Assembly (NCBI GenBank): GCA_965369945.1
Contig: CBDUST010000196.1
Span: 1 to 8,648, forward strand
Direction: 5' to 3'
Source of the DNA: JADFNO01 sp965369945
GTDB taxonomy: Bacteria > Planctomycetota > Phycisphaerae > Phycisphaerales > SM1A02
DNA length: 8,648 nucleotides
The notes below the pieces were generated by a model. That model worked only from the letters and a program-made list of their open reading frames with translations. It searched no databases and was not told where the DNA came from. Positions 1-6,181 of this stretch are shown here, piece by piece (within the stretch, counting starts at the first letter, position 1; each line of letters begins with the position of its first letter). Position numbers and translations under genes: made by a program.

Positions 1-2196
1 ATCAGCGTGTTGATGGCGTCGTTCCCCTCTAAGGAAATTGCAGAGGAAAGCTACCGCTACCGCACGTTGGGCTTGGGTTACGCCAACCTCGGCGCGATGT
101 TGATGCAAGCTGGGATTCCCTATGACAGCGATGAAGGGCGAGCGGTGTGCGGCGCGATCTCAGCAATCCTCACCGGCCGGTCGTACGCCAAAAGCGCGGA
201 AATGGCGCAAGAGCTTGGGGCGTTTACCGGCTACAAAGCCAACCACGAGTCGATGCTGCGGGTGATCCGCAATCATCGTCGTGCAGCATATGGGGTGCCG
301 CGCGATTCGGATGCGTATGAAGAGCTGAACATCAAGCCGGTGCCGATCGATCACGGTCTGTACCGAACTGAGCAGATCAATTTCAGCAATGCTCAGGAAT
401 TACTGGGACGAGCGACCGGGGCATGGGATAGCGCGCTTGAGCTTGGCCAAAAGCACGGCTACCGCAACGCGCAAACAACGGTCGTCGCGCCAACGGGAAC
501 GATCGGCCTGTTGATGGATTGTGACACGACCGGCGTTGAGCCTGACTTTGCGCTGGTGAAGTTCAAGAAGCTGGCGGGCGGCGGGTATTTCAAGATCGCC
601 AACGGTTCACTTCGTCCGGCATTGAGGACGCTCGGTTACGACCAACAACAGACTGATGAGATTGTGACGCATGTGATGGGAACGCTGAGTCTCGACACGC
701 CGATGCCTGAAGGTGATGTGAGTTTCCGTGAGTTCCTTATCAAGCACGGCTACACATCGGAGGCCTTGATGGAGCTGGAGAACCAACTGCCAACGGTGTT
801 TGAGTTGCGGTTCGCATTCAACGCTTGGTCGATGCCGCAAAACGTTCTTGAGACGCTGGGTGTGGATATTGACCGTGCGCGAAGCGACGGCTCGTTTGAC
901 GGCTTGCATCTACTAGGCCTGAATAAGGTAGAGGTCGACAGCTTGAATCGAGCGGTCTGCGGTACGCAAACGATCGAGGGCGCACCGCACCTGAAGGATG
1001 AACATTTAGCGGTATTCGATTGTGCCAACAAATGCGGCGAGCACGGGCAGCGGTTCATTGCAAGCCAAGGTCACATTCGGATGATGGCGGCAGCGCAGCC
1101 GTTCATCTCCGGCGCGATTTCCAAGACGATCAATCTGCCGGCCGAGGCAACCGTCGACGACATTGCCTCTTCGTATCAACTGAGTTGGGAACTTGGTTTG
1201 AAAGCGAACGCGCTGTATCGAGACGGCAGCAAGCTCAGCCAACCGCTGAACACGACGGCCGAGACTGCCACTGCGGAAGACAAGCACGTCCGTGCACTGG
1301 AGGCTGCCCTGGGGGAAGCATCAGCCGAAGCTGCGGAGCCAGCGCCTGCGATGTCGATCTCATCGAAATCCTCCGAATCCATCGAGGACAAAGAGCCGGT
1401 CGCGCCGGTGACGATTGAGCGGATCGTGGAGCGGATCGTCGAACGACCGCTTCGACGCCGACTCCCTGATACCAGAGCCAGCATCACACACCGGTTCAAC
1501 GTGGCCGGGCATGAAGGGTATCTCACCGTGGGTTTATACGTGAGCGGAAGCCCCGGCGAGTTGTTCATCACCATGTCGAAGGAGGGATCGACAATCGGGG
1601 GTTTGATGGATTGCCTTGGCACGGCGATCAGCGTCGCGCTTCAGTACGGCGTTCCGATCGAGAGTCTGGTCAAAAAGTTCGAGCATCAGCGATTCGAGCC
1701 GATGGGGATGACCACGAGCGCCGATATTCCATTCGCCAAGAGTCTGGTGGATTACATCTTCCGCTGGCTGGGAATGGAATTCATTGAAGGTTACCGCGAG
1801 GCGAACGCCCCGAAGCGGCCGCCGCGCAGCACCGCCGTGGAGAAGACGACACAAGCCGTCGGTGACCCGATTCGACCCACCACTGAGTTGATCGGCCCGC
1901 CACCGAGCAACGGATCAAATGAACCTGCGAGCGCCAATTCACCGGATACCTCCGAGGGATCGACGATGACGGTGCGCGCCAGGGCGCAGCAACGGCTGCT
2001 CGGCAGAAGCGTTGCCGTTCAACGGACGATAACTGAACAGGAATCGAGTGTCGCTGCGGTAGCAGGCGCGTTGGATCGATCACACGCGGCGATGATGGGT
2101 GATGCACCGGCATGTGATGTGTGCGGATCAATCACTGTGCGTAATGGGACTTGCTACAAGTGTCTGAATTGCGGGAACTCGATGGGGTGTAGTTAG
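1..2196 (+). CDS. nrdJ: Adenosylcobalamin-dependent (class II) ribonucleotide reductase, C-terminal part (5' end outside window)
   Basis: Cytosolic enzyme that reduces ribonucleotides to deoxyribonucleotides using B12 radical chemistry and so works without oxygen. The reading frame is open from the first base, and the N-terminal and catalytic-cysteine region (the N-x-C-x-E segment) lies upstream of the window. Counting from the first codon, there is the conserved GLGYANLGAMLM stretch near residue 30, the phosphate-binding loop PTGTIG at 164-169, and the CGTQTIEGAPHL block with Cys320. The QPFISGAISKTINLP block and YRDGSKLSQPL close the barrel. An acidic and Ala-rich linker with an IERIVERIVERP repeat leads to a TSCPD-type domain at about 487-570. 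After a second disordered linker comes a zinc-ribbon-like tail with Cys705, 708, 718, 721, 724 and 730. These ends are typical of the long NrdJ_Z form. The stop is TAG. Cysteines in the tail probably bind zinc or re-reduce the active site, which is inferred from the family. Confidence 0.95.
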   Translation: MSVLMASFPSKEIAEESYRYRTLGLGYANLGAMLMQAGIPYDSDEGRAVCGAISAILTGRSYAKSAEMAQELGAFTGYKANHESMLRVIRNHRRAAYGVPRDSDAYEELNIKPVPIDHGLYRTEQINFSNAQELLGRATGAWDSALELGQKHGYRNAQTTVVAPTGTIGLLMDCDTTGVEPDFALVKFKKLAGGGYFKIANGSLRPALRTLGYDQQQTDEIVTHVMGTLSLDTPMPEGDVSFREFLIKHGYTSEALMELENQLPTVFELRFAFNAWSMPQNVLETLGVDIDRARSDGSFDGLHLLGLNKVEVDSLNRAVCGTQTIEGAPHLKDEHLAVFDCANKCGEHGQRFIASQGHIRMMAAAQPFISGAISKTINLPAEATVDDIASSYQLSWELGLKANALYRDGSKLSQPLNTTAETATAEDKHVRALEAALGEASAEAAEPAPAMSISSKSSESIEDKEPVAPVTIERIVERIVERPLRRRLPDTRASITHRFNVAGHEGYLTVGLYVSGSPGELFITMSKEGSTIGGLMDCLGTAISVALQYGVPIESLVKKFEHQRFEPMGMTTSADIPFAKSLVDYIFRWLGMEFIEGYREANAPKRPPRSTAVEKTTQAVGDPIRPTTELIGPPPSNGSNEPASANSPDTSEGSTMTVRARAQQRLLGRSVAVQRTITEQESSVAAVAGALDRSHAAMMGDAPACDVCGSITVRNGTCYKCLNCGNSMGCS

Positions 2197-2644
2197 AACA
2201 ATGGCATTATGGCATCGAGCTACAAGCACAAGAGACCGATGCGGCGCGAACAGCGGCGCAAAGGCGAGAAGAGTGTTGCGAGGCGAACTCGCGTCAGACG
2301 AGGAAGTTGCAAGGAGATCAAAGTTGCGCGCCTCGATCTTGACGGTACCTCGCTGCCTGGTTTTGGTCGGTTGGCTCCTGCGCTCCGAGAGTCGACCGGC
2401 AAATGTGCGCGATGGGCGGCGGCTCCGGAAAGGAGGTCGGCGAGTGGATGGACCTAACTTGCTGCGGTCGGGTGAGCACGGACAGGGGCGAAACCCGACT
2501 TCCCGCCGAGCTGCGGGATGCCATGCTCCTACCGACCGCTACCCATCGCATTTTTGACCGGGCGCTGTGACTCAAGGACGATCGCAGCACCTGGGGAAGC
2601 CTGCTTCATCCCACTGAGGCAACACAGGGCTTCTTTCTTCCCTC
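2197..2644 (+). other. Gene-free stretch between nrdJ and the terminator (long 3' UTR or ncRNA locus)
   Basis: No convincing protein is encoded here. The two overlapping plus-strand ORFs (2201-2557 and 2209-2457) have Arg-rich, low-information translations with no recognisable domain. What the stretch does hold is a series of inverted repeats: a nested set at 2409-2549 (separate entry), GCTGTG/CGCAGC flanking about 2564-2587, and GAAGCC (2596-2601)/GGCTTC (2628-2633) followed by a T-rich run. Directly after comes a strong plus-strand terminator. Either the nrdJ transcript has an unusually long structured tail, or a separate non-coding RNA is transcribed here. No clear promoter was found. Confidence 0.5.
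2409..2549 (+). ncRNA. Candidate structured RNA of unknown family
   Basis: The stretch can fold into a closed multi-branch shape on the plus strand. The outer stem is GCGATGGG (2409-2416) with CCCATCGC (2542-2549). Only two bases inside it on the 3' side, GCGGTCGG (2464-2471) pairs with CCGACCGC (2532-2539), and this helix continues with GAGCA (2474-2478)/TGCTC (2524-2528). Within it are hairpins GGG/CCC around a CGAAA loop (about 2486-2496) and CCCGC/GCGGG (2502-2506/2513-2517). The 5' side carries CTCC-GGAAA-GGAG (2423-2435). A T5 run follows the outer stem. I compared it by eye with RNase P RNA, SRP RNA, tmRNA and the cobalamin riboswitch and saw no match to their signature boxes. Single 8-bp pairings are expected by chance in 490 nt. 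The stacked, nested arrangement is what makes this a candidate. Confidence 0.25.
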
Positions 2645-2684
2645 CCCCCGAAGCGGATCCCACCACTGCTTCGGGGGATTTTTT
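2645..2684 (+). terminator. Rho-independent terminator (plus strand)
   Basis: A perfect 10-bp stem, CCCCCGAAGC (2645-2654) with GCTTCGGGGG (2668-2677), encloses a 13-nt loop. It is followed by A and then six T. The T-run is on the plus-strand side, so it ends transcripts coming from nrdJ or from the non-coding stretch. On the minus strand the hairpin begins 10 nt after the stop codon of the EAL gene but is followed by GAGGGAAG, not T. It could still stabilise that mRNA 3' end. Confidence 0.85.
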
Positions 2685-2687
2685 GCG

Positions 2688-4568
2688 CTAAGGAAACGCG
2701 GGACCGCAAACGCGCGACAGCCGATTCACTGACGCGCTGGCGCGCCGAGACAATCTTTTGTCATCACCGCTCACACTACAGCAAACAGTGGTGATGATCT
2801 TGTTCCCGGATGATGGACCATCGTTGGGCTGCCTGCGAAGCAACAGCGATAGATCGTGCAGCTCCCGGACATCATGGACCCGTCGCAATGCGTTGGCCAG
2901 ATACACGATTCGCAGCGCCGTCAGCGGCATGCTCCGCCTCCGGCCTACCGAATCAACGTACCAAAACGCTTGCGATGCCTGATCCACCGGTGAGAAGAAC
3001 TCTGCGTGATACGCCTGGAAGGAGTTGATCAAACCCCCGAGGCGTTCATGGGCATCGTCGGGCAGAGCCAAAAGGAATCGATCCTCGCCAAGGTGCGCGA
3101 AGAAGGTCGCACTGTTGTCGGTTTCGACGAACTGCCCGCGAATCAATCCGACAAGCCTGCGGAGCATTGCATCGCCCAGCTCAAAGCCGTAGCTCCGGTT
3201 GTAGGCGTCGAAATCTCGCAGGTCGATAAAGGCGATGTTCGTGTGATCGCCTGCCTTGATGCCCTCCATCAGCCACTGGTCGGCCTGAACGCGGCTAGGC
3301 AAACCCGTCAACGGCGCGATGTGAGCCGCCGCGTGATGATGCGCGTGGGCCGCCGCCATGAGGAGCCGGCGCGGTGTGACCACGCCGGAGATGCGATCGT
3401 CAACTTGAACGATCAAGGGCAGCACAAACTCATCGTCCATCCGCGAAGCTGAAATTTCCATCGCCTCAGCCAACGTAACGTCGGAACCCACCACGGGACC
3501 GGGAACGATGGGCGCCATTCCCAGGCGAGTCTCAACCTGCCCCTTCTCATAAAGGACGTCAACCCGATCTCGCGGAAGCCAACCTACACAACGATCCTCA
3601 TTCATCACTACGAGACCGATGCTGTGGTGTCGCTTCGTGAGCAATTCATGGGCCTCGGCGATGGTGTCGGATTGATCGCAACTATCAACCGGAACAACCA
3701 ACGCCCCGACGCGCACTGTGGTGACGTCCTCAAACCGGCGAGCGTCCGCCTGTCTGGACAACGAGATGAGGGTTCGGCGCTTTCGCGCATCCAATTGTTC
3801 CAGCGCCTCGGTCGGCCGAGCCAGGTAGAAGCCCTGTCCGTGCGTGACGCCCAGCTCGATCAGCATCGCCAATTCTTCTTCTCGTTCGATCCCCTCTCCA
3901 ATCAATACCATGTTGCTGAGCTTGGAAAAATGAACGAAGAACCGGATGAGGTTCTGTTTGAAAGGATCGGTGTCGATCCCACTGATCAGTTCAATATCTA
4001 ACTTCAACCAGTTCGGCCTGAGCGACATGATGCGGTTGAGGCCGCTGGTGCCCGCTCCGACATCATCTAGTGCGATCTGGAACCCCTTCTCACGCAGCTC
4101 CAACGCCCGTAGATCGAGATTCTCAAACAGGCCGTGATCGGCTCGTTCGGTGATTTCCAGGACGATGCGCCGCGCGTCCAGTTCACCAGTAGCCTTTAGG
4201 TCGGCGTCGATCAACTCAAGGAAGGTCACACCGCCGAACACAGGTGGACTGCTGTTGAGAAACAGCAAGGCGCCGTCCGGCCAGTCGGCTGCGGCGGCCA
4301 AGGTTGCTCGTCGAGAGATCATCTCCAACTCGGGTAGGATCCCATGCTCCTCGGCGGTCTCAAACAACTCACCGGCATGTTCGAATCCGTATTCCGGATC
4401 GGGCCGCGACAACGCCTCATAACCGATCGTCTCGCCTGAGCGCAAGTTCACGATGGGTTGGAATACGATCGTCAGCGCTTCATCTTTGATGAGCCCTCTG
4501 AGCTGTATTCTCTTCTCTTCGTCCGCCGGAAGGCGCGAAGCCGTTGATCGAGTTAAGGAAGGGCACAT
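2688..4568 (-). CDS. EAL-CBS-CBS-GGDEF domain protein (cyclic-di-GMP phosphodiesterase with degenerate cyclase domain)
   Basis: Predicted soluble c-di-GMP turnover or sensing protein of 626 aa. Domain order, counted from the chosen start: EAL at about 30-255, two CBS repeats at about 289-409, then a GGDEF domain at about 418-505 and a tail. The EAL site looks complete: EAL at 51-53, Asn105, Glu138 (IVLEITE), Asp168-Asp169 (ALDDVGAG), Lys189 (LKLD), Glu225 (GEGIE) and Gln245 (QGFYLARP). The GGDEF signature is GEDRF at 494-498, so cyclase activity is unlikely and the domain may bind GTP or regulate. CBS pairs usually bind adenine nucleotides, so the enzyme may respond to energy state; that is inference. 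I chose ATG at 4566-4568 because TGAGGTGA lies upstream. The frame stays open to a GTG at 4766 (692 aa), but that start has no ribosome binding site and adds a low-complexity stretch. The stop is TAG. Confidence 0.9.
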   Translation of the reverse strand: MCPSLTRSTASRLPADEEKRIQLRGLIKDEALTIVFQPIVNLRSGETIGYEALSRPDPEYGFEHAGELFETAEEHGILPELEMISRRATLAAAADWPDGALLFLNSSPPVFGGVTFLELIDADLKATGELDARRIVLEITERADHGLFENLDLRALELREKGFQIALDDVGAGTSGLNRIMSLRPNWLKLDIELISGIDTDPFKQNLIRFFVHFSKLSNMVLIGEGIEREEELAMLIELGVTHGQGFYLARPTEALEQLDARKRRTLISLSRQADARRFEDVTTVRVGALVVPVDSCDQSDTIAEAHELLTKRHHSIGLVVMNEDRCVGWLPRDRVDVLYEKGQVETRLGMAPIVPGPVVGSDVTLAEAMEISASRMDDEFVLPLIVQVDDRISGVVTPRRLLMAAAHAHHHAAAHIAPLTGLPSRVQADQWLMEGIKAGDHTNIAFIDLRDFDAYNRSYGFELGDAMLRRLVGLIRGQFVETDNSATFFAHLGEDRFLLALPDDAHERLGGLINSFQAYHAEFFSPVDQASQAFWYVDSVGRRRSMPLTALRIVYLANALRRVHDVRELHDLSLLLRRQPNDGPSSGNKIITTVCCSVSGDDKRLSRRASASVNRLSRVCGPAFP

Positions 4569-4576
4569 TCGTGGTG

Positions 4577-4584
4577 TCACCTCA
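4577..4584 (-). promoter_or_regulatory. Ribosome binding site of the EAL-GGDEF gene
   Basis: On the minus strand TGAGGTGA lies 8 nt before ATG at 4568. It matches the extended anti-Shine-Dalgarno complement (GAGGTGA), although the core GAGG is slightly far at about 11 nt. It supports the shorter start over the GTG at 4766. Confidence 0.55.
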
Positions 4585-4619
4585 TCGAGCGCAGTGTGGG
4601 GCGATTCATGGCGCCACGC

Positions 4620-4635
4620 CGTGTCTATCGACACG
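4620..4635. repeat. Short palindrome upstream of the EAL-GGDEF gene
   Basis: CGTGTCTATCGACACG is a 6-bp perfect inverted repeat around a 4-nt centre, 52 nt before the chosen start. It could be a regulator binding site or a leader hairpin. If translation starts at 4766 it would simply be coding sequence. Confidence 0.3.
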
Positions 4636-4790
4636 CCGTCTCGCATGGATGAACGCGAATTCCCGACCGTTGGTAATGCCCGGCGCGGCACAGTCGCCCA
4701 ATCCTCAGTGGCTAACAGCGCGCCATTACAACGCCCAAATTCAGCACTATCGGACGCCGACGACACAAGTAACTGGCGGCGGGAATTCCC

Positions 4791-5183
4791 TTAGTCCCAT
4801 CGGAAAACACCCTTGCGCCACGCGTAAACGTAGGCGATGATCGACGTCGCGATGAAGAACATGATCCGCCCCAGGAAGAGCGCCGCCTCACCACTTTGAG
4901 GAGAAAGCTTGGCGAACGTCACCGCCCACGGATACAGGAAAATGATCTCAACGTCGAACACCAGGAACGTCATCGCAAGAATGTAGAACCGAACGTTGAA
5001 ACGTTTGCGGGCGGTGCCGATGGGAGCCATCCCCGACTCGTAGGTCGTACTCTTGATCGGACCTGCCCGCCGCGGTCCCAGTGCATGCGTCATCGCAAGG
5101 TTGGCCACGGCAAAGACGATCGCGATAACCACTAAGAGGGCGATTGGGATGTACGCGTTCAGATCAGTGGCAAGCGTGAGCAC
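4791..5183 (-). CDS. nuoA: NADH-quinone oxidoreductase subunit A (complex I)
   Basis: Small membrane subunit of the proton-pumping NADH dehydrogenase, near the quinone site at the junction of the membrane and peripheral arms. The protein is 130 aa, the usual length. It has three membrane helices: about 8-30, about 62-84 and about 97-120. The family signature is clear: YESGMAPIGTARKRFNVRFY followed by FLVFDVEIIFLYPWAV, with the conserved Asp and Glu. Ser replaces Cys in the YECG motif, as in E. coli. The GTG start at 5183 was chosen because AGGAG lies 6 nt upstream; extending to 5306 would add 41 residues unlike the family. A promoter sits at 5248-5276. The usual partner nuoB does not follow: the next gene on this strand, 222 nt away, is the EAL-GGDEF protein. 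The other nuo genes must lie elsewhere, or this is a separate copy. Confidence 0.95.
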   Translation of the reverse strand: MLTLATDLNAYIPIALLVVIAIVFAVANLAMTHALGPRRAGPIKSTTYESGMAPIGTARKRFNVRFYILAMTFLVFDVEIIFLYPWAVTFAKLSPQSGEAALFLGRIMFFIATSIIAYVYAWRKGVFRWD

Positions 5184-5189
5184 GGGTGA

Positions 5190-5194
5190 CTCCT
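5190..5194 (-). promoter_or_regulatory. Ribosome binding site of nuoA
   Basis: AGGAG on the minus strand, 6 nt before the GTG start at 5183. It fixes the start inside a longer open frame. Confidence 0.75.
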
Positions 5195-5247
5195 GGGATC
5201 GCGTGGAACTTCCGTTGGGCCACAGCGGGCCCGATAGCCGGCCGGGC

Positions 5248-5276
5248 AGTGTAAGCGGTGTGGGAACTTGCCTCAA
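5248..5276 (-). promoter_or_regulatory. Sigma-70-type promoter of nuoA
   Basis: On the minus strand TTGAGG (5271-5276) and TACACT (5248-5253) are separated by exactly 17 nt. This places transcription start near 5241 and gives a leader of about 57 nt before nuoA. Confidence 0.55.
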
Positions 5277-5296
5277 GCCGACCCGTTGCTTGTGGC

Positions 5297-5302
5297 TACA
5301 AT
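5297..5302 (+). promoter_or_regulatory. -10 element of the tRNA-Pro promoter
   Basis: TACAAT lies 30 nt before the tRNA on the plus strand, a suitable distance for a short tRNA leader. No good -35 hexamer is visible at 16-18 nt (TTGCCT at 5268 is 23 nt away). The expected -35 area overlaps the -35 of the divergent nuoA promoter. Confidence 0.4.
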
Positions 5303-5332
5303 GCACCCAGTCGATAGATGATCAGACACCGG

Positions 5333-5406
5333 CGGGGTGTAGCTCAGCTTGGCAGAGCGCCTGCTTTGGGAGCAGGAGGCCGCAGGTTCAAATCCTGTCA
5401 CCCCGA
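5333..5406 (+). tRNA. tRNA-Pro (anticodon TGG)
   Basis: A complete cloverleaf of 74 nt. The acceptor stem CGGGGTG (5333-5339) pairs with CACCCCG (5399-5405), with discriminator A at 5406. The D arm is GTAGCTCAGCTTGGCAGAGC. The anticodon stem CCTGC/GCAGG encloses TTTGGGA, with anticodon TGG at 5367-5369, which reads CCN proline codons. The T arm has GGTTCAAAT. CCA is not encoded; TTGG follows instead, so the CCA end must be added by the nucleotidyltransferase. Confidence 0.97.
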
Positions 5407-5421
5407 TTGGCCAAAGGCCAA
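5407..5421. repeat. Palindrome directly after tRNA-Pro
   Basis: TTGGCC-AAA-GGCCAA begins at the base after the tRNA discriminator. No T-run follows, so it is not a standard terminator. It may mark the 3' trailer hairpin used in tRNA end processing. Confidence 0.5.
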
Positions 5422-5580
5422 TAGAGAGGAGAAAATAGAAAGGAGATAGTAGAGCGATGCGCAGCGGACGACCGGTGTGAAGCAAGGATCGTTTGCCAAG
5501 AGGGAACTCTCCTCGGTCTCCTCTCTACTTTCTACTCTCCCTCACCTGCAGGCTCCTCGCTCCGTTCTACTCTCTCTCTG
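5422..5580. repeat. Purine-rich / pyrimidine-rich inverted repeat tract
   Basis: A purine-rich arm (about 5422-5454) and a pyrimidine-rich arm (about 5507-5579) flank a mixed centre. The best core is TAGAGAGGAGA (5422-5432) with TCTCCTCTCTA (5517-5527), 11 bp perfect. TTCTACTCTC occurs at about 5530 and again at about 5565. It fills the gap between tRNA-Pro and the broken four-helix-bundle gene. It may be the leader of that gene or a dispersed repeat. Confidence 0.5.
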
Positions 5581-5590
5581 AAGCAATCTA

Positions 5591-5951
5591 ATGACGTTCC
5601 TCTTCGAGAAGCTCAAGGTCTACCAAAGGGCGGTTGACTTTGCCGATCAAGCGGCATCGCTGACCGAGGGCTTTCCACGTGGATACGGTTACCTTGCCGA
5701 TCAGCTCAATCGCGCTGCGCTCAATCGCCGCCAGTCTTGCCGAAGGCAACGGGCGATTCACGAAAGCGGATCGCCGGAATTTCTTCGTCATCGCTCGCGT
5801 ATCCGCGCAGGAGTGCGTGCCGCTGTTGGAACTTGCCAAGCGCAGAGGGCTCATCAAAGATGAGCAGCACGCCGATCGACGCTGCCAATTGGAAGAAATC
5901 GCCAAGATGATCAGTGGGCTTATTAATGGTCTGGATAAACGCAATATCTGA
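5591..5951 (+). pseudogene. Four-helix-bundle protein (23S rRNA intervening-sequence / S23 type), frameshifted
   Basis: The first part, in the frame of 5591, reads MTFLFEKLKVYQRAVDFADQ to ADQLNRAAL. The family's continuation is in another frame from about 5721: SIAASLAEGNGRFTKADRRNFF to ARVSAQECVPLLELAKRRGLI, ending at TGA 5949-5951. Joined, they give about 120 aa, the normal length, and restore the family pattern RAA-S-I-ANIAEG. The junction at about 5720-5723 is GCGCTCAATC where GCGCTCTCAATC would restore the frame, so two bases (one CT unit) appear to be lost. Family members are small four-helix proteins of poorly known role, first seen in insertions within 23S rRNA genes. No good ribosome binding site precedes ATG 5591. 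It is either a recent pseudogene or a sequencing or assembly error. Confidence 0.85.
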
Positions 5952-6084
5952 TCCGACGGCACCTACGTCAGCAAATTTGCGAACCCAAGCACAAGATGGA
6001 CAATCACCAACTGTCCGGGGGTGCCGAGGGTGTTAGAGGCGGTCCCCGACCTGCCGCGATCACCGCCACGGCGTTTGTTTTTTC

Positions 6085-6167
6085 GATTGAGCGTGGCGAT
6101 ATGCCCGCTTTGCAGAATTCCGCAGAGCATGGCCCAAGACCAATGCTCAACGGAATTCTGTTCAATC
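6085..6167. repeat. Nested inverted repeats (branched hairpin element) before the 6182 gene
   Basis: The outer pair is GATTGA (6085-6090) with TCAATC (6162-6167). Inside, GCGTGGC (6091-6097) and GCCCGC (6103-6108) form a hairpin with one bulged T and loop GATAT. Next to it is a long arm: CAGAATTCCG (6113-6122) pairs perfectly with CGGAATTCTG (6151-6160), then a 2x2 internal loop, then GAGCAT (6125-6130) with ATGCTC (6143-6148). The two arms under one closing stem look like a three-way junction in RNA or a cruciform in DNA. Upstream there are also GGACA/TGTCC (5998-6016) and CGGGG/CCCCG (6016-6048). It ends 14 nt before the next start, so it may act as a leader, or be a small repeat element. 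Confidence 0.6.
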
Positions 6168-6181
6168 AACTGCTCGGCTCA

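Noticed and set aside
2201..2557. Two overlapping plus-strand ORFs after nrdJ
   Set aside because: Arg-rich, no domain, no ribosome binding site, and they overlap each other; better explained as non-coding DNA.
2409..2640. Cobalamin riboswitch, SRP RNA or RNase P RNA downstream of nrdJ
   Set aside because: Single look-alike words (GGGGAAGCC, CCGGAAAGG, GAAACCCGAC) occur, but the required companion boxes and their order are missing.
3006..3452. Plus-strand ORFs within 2758-4840
   Set aside because: They are shadows of the EAL-CBS-GGDEF gene, whose minus-strand frame has clear conserved motifs throughout.
5273..5485. Minus-strand 70-aa ORF and plus-strand 5053-5424 ORF over the tRNA
   Set aside because: Their translations (GVTGFEPAASCSQSRRSAKLSYTP; GCSSAWQSACFGSRRPQVQILSPR) are the well-known false proteins read through tRNA genes.
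5588..5962. Minus-strand 124-aa ORF
   Set aside because: Antisense to the four-helix-bundle pseudogene; no family features.
5996..6181. N-terminal 62-residue extension of the 6182 gene
   Set aside because: It crosses the nested hairpins and reads as low-information sequence before a clear signal-like start.
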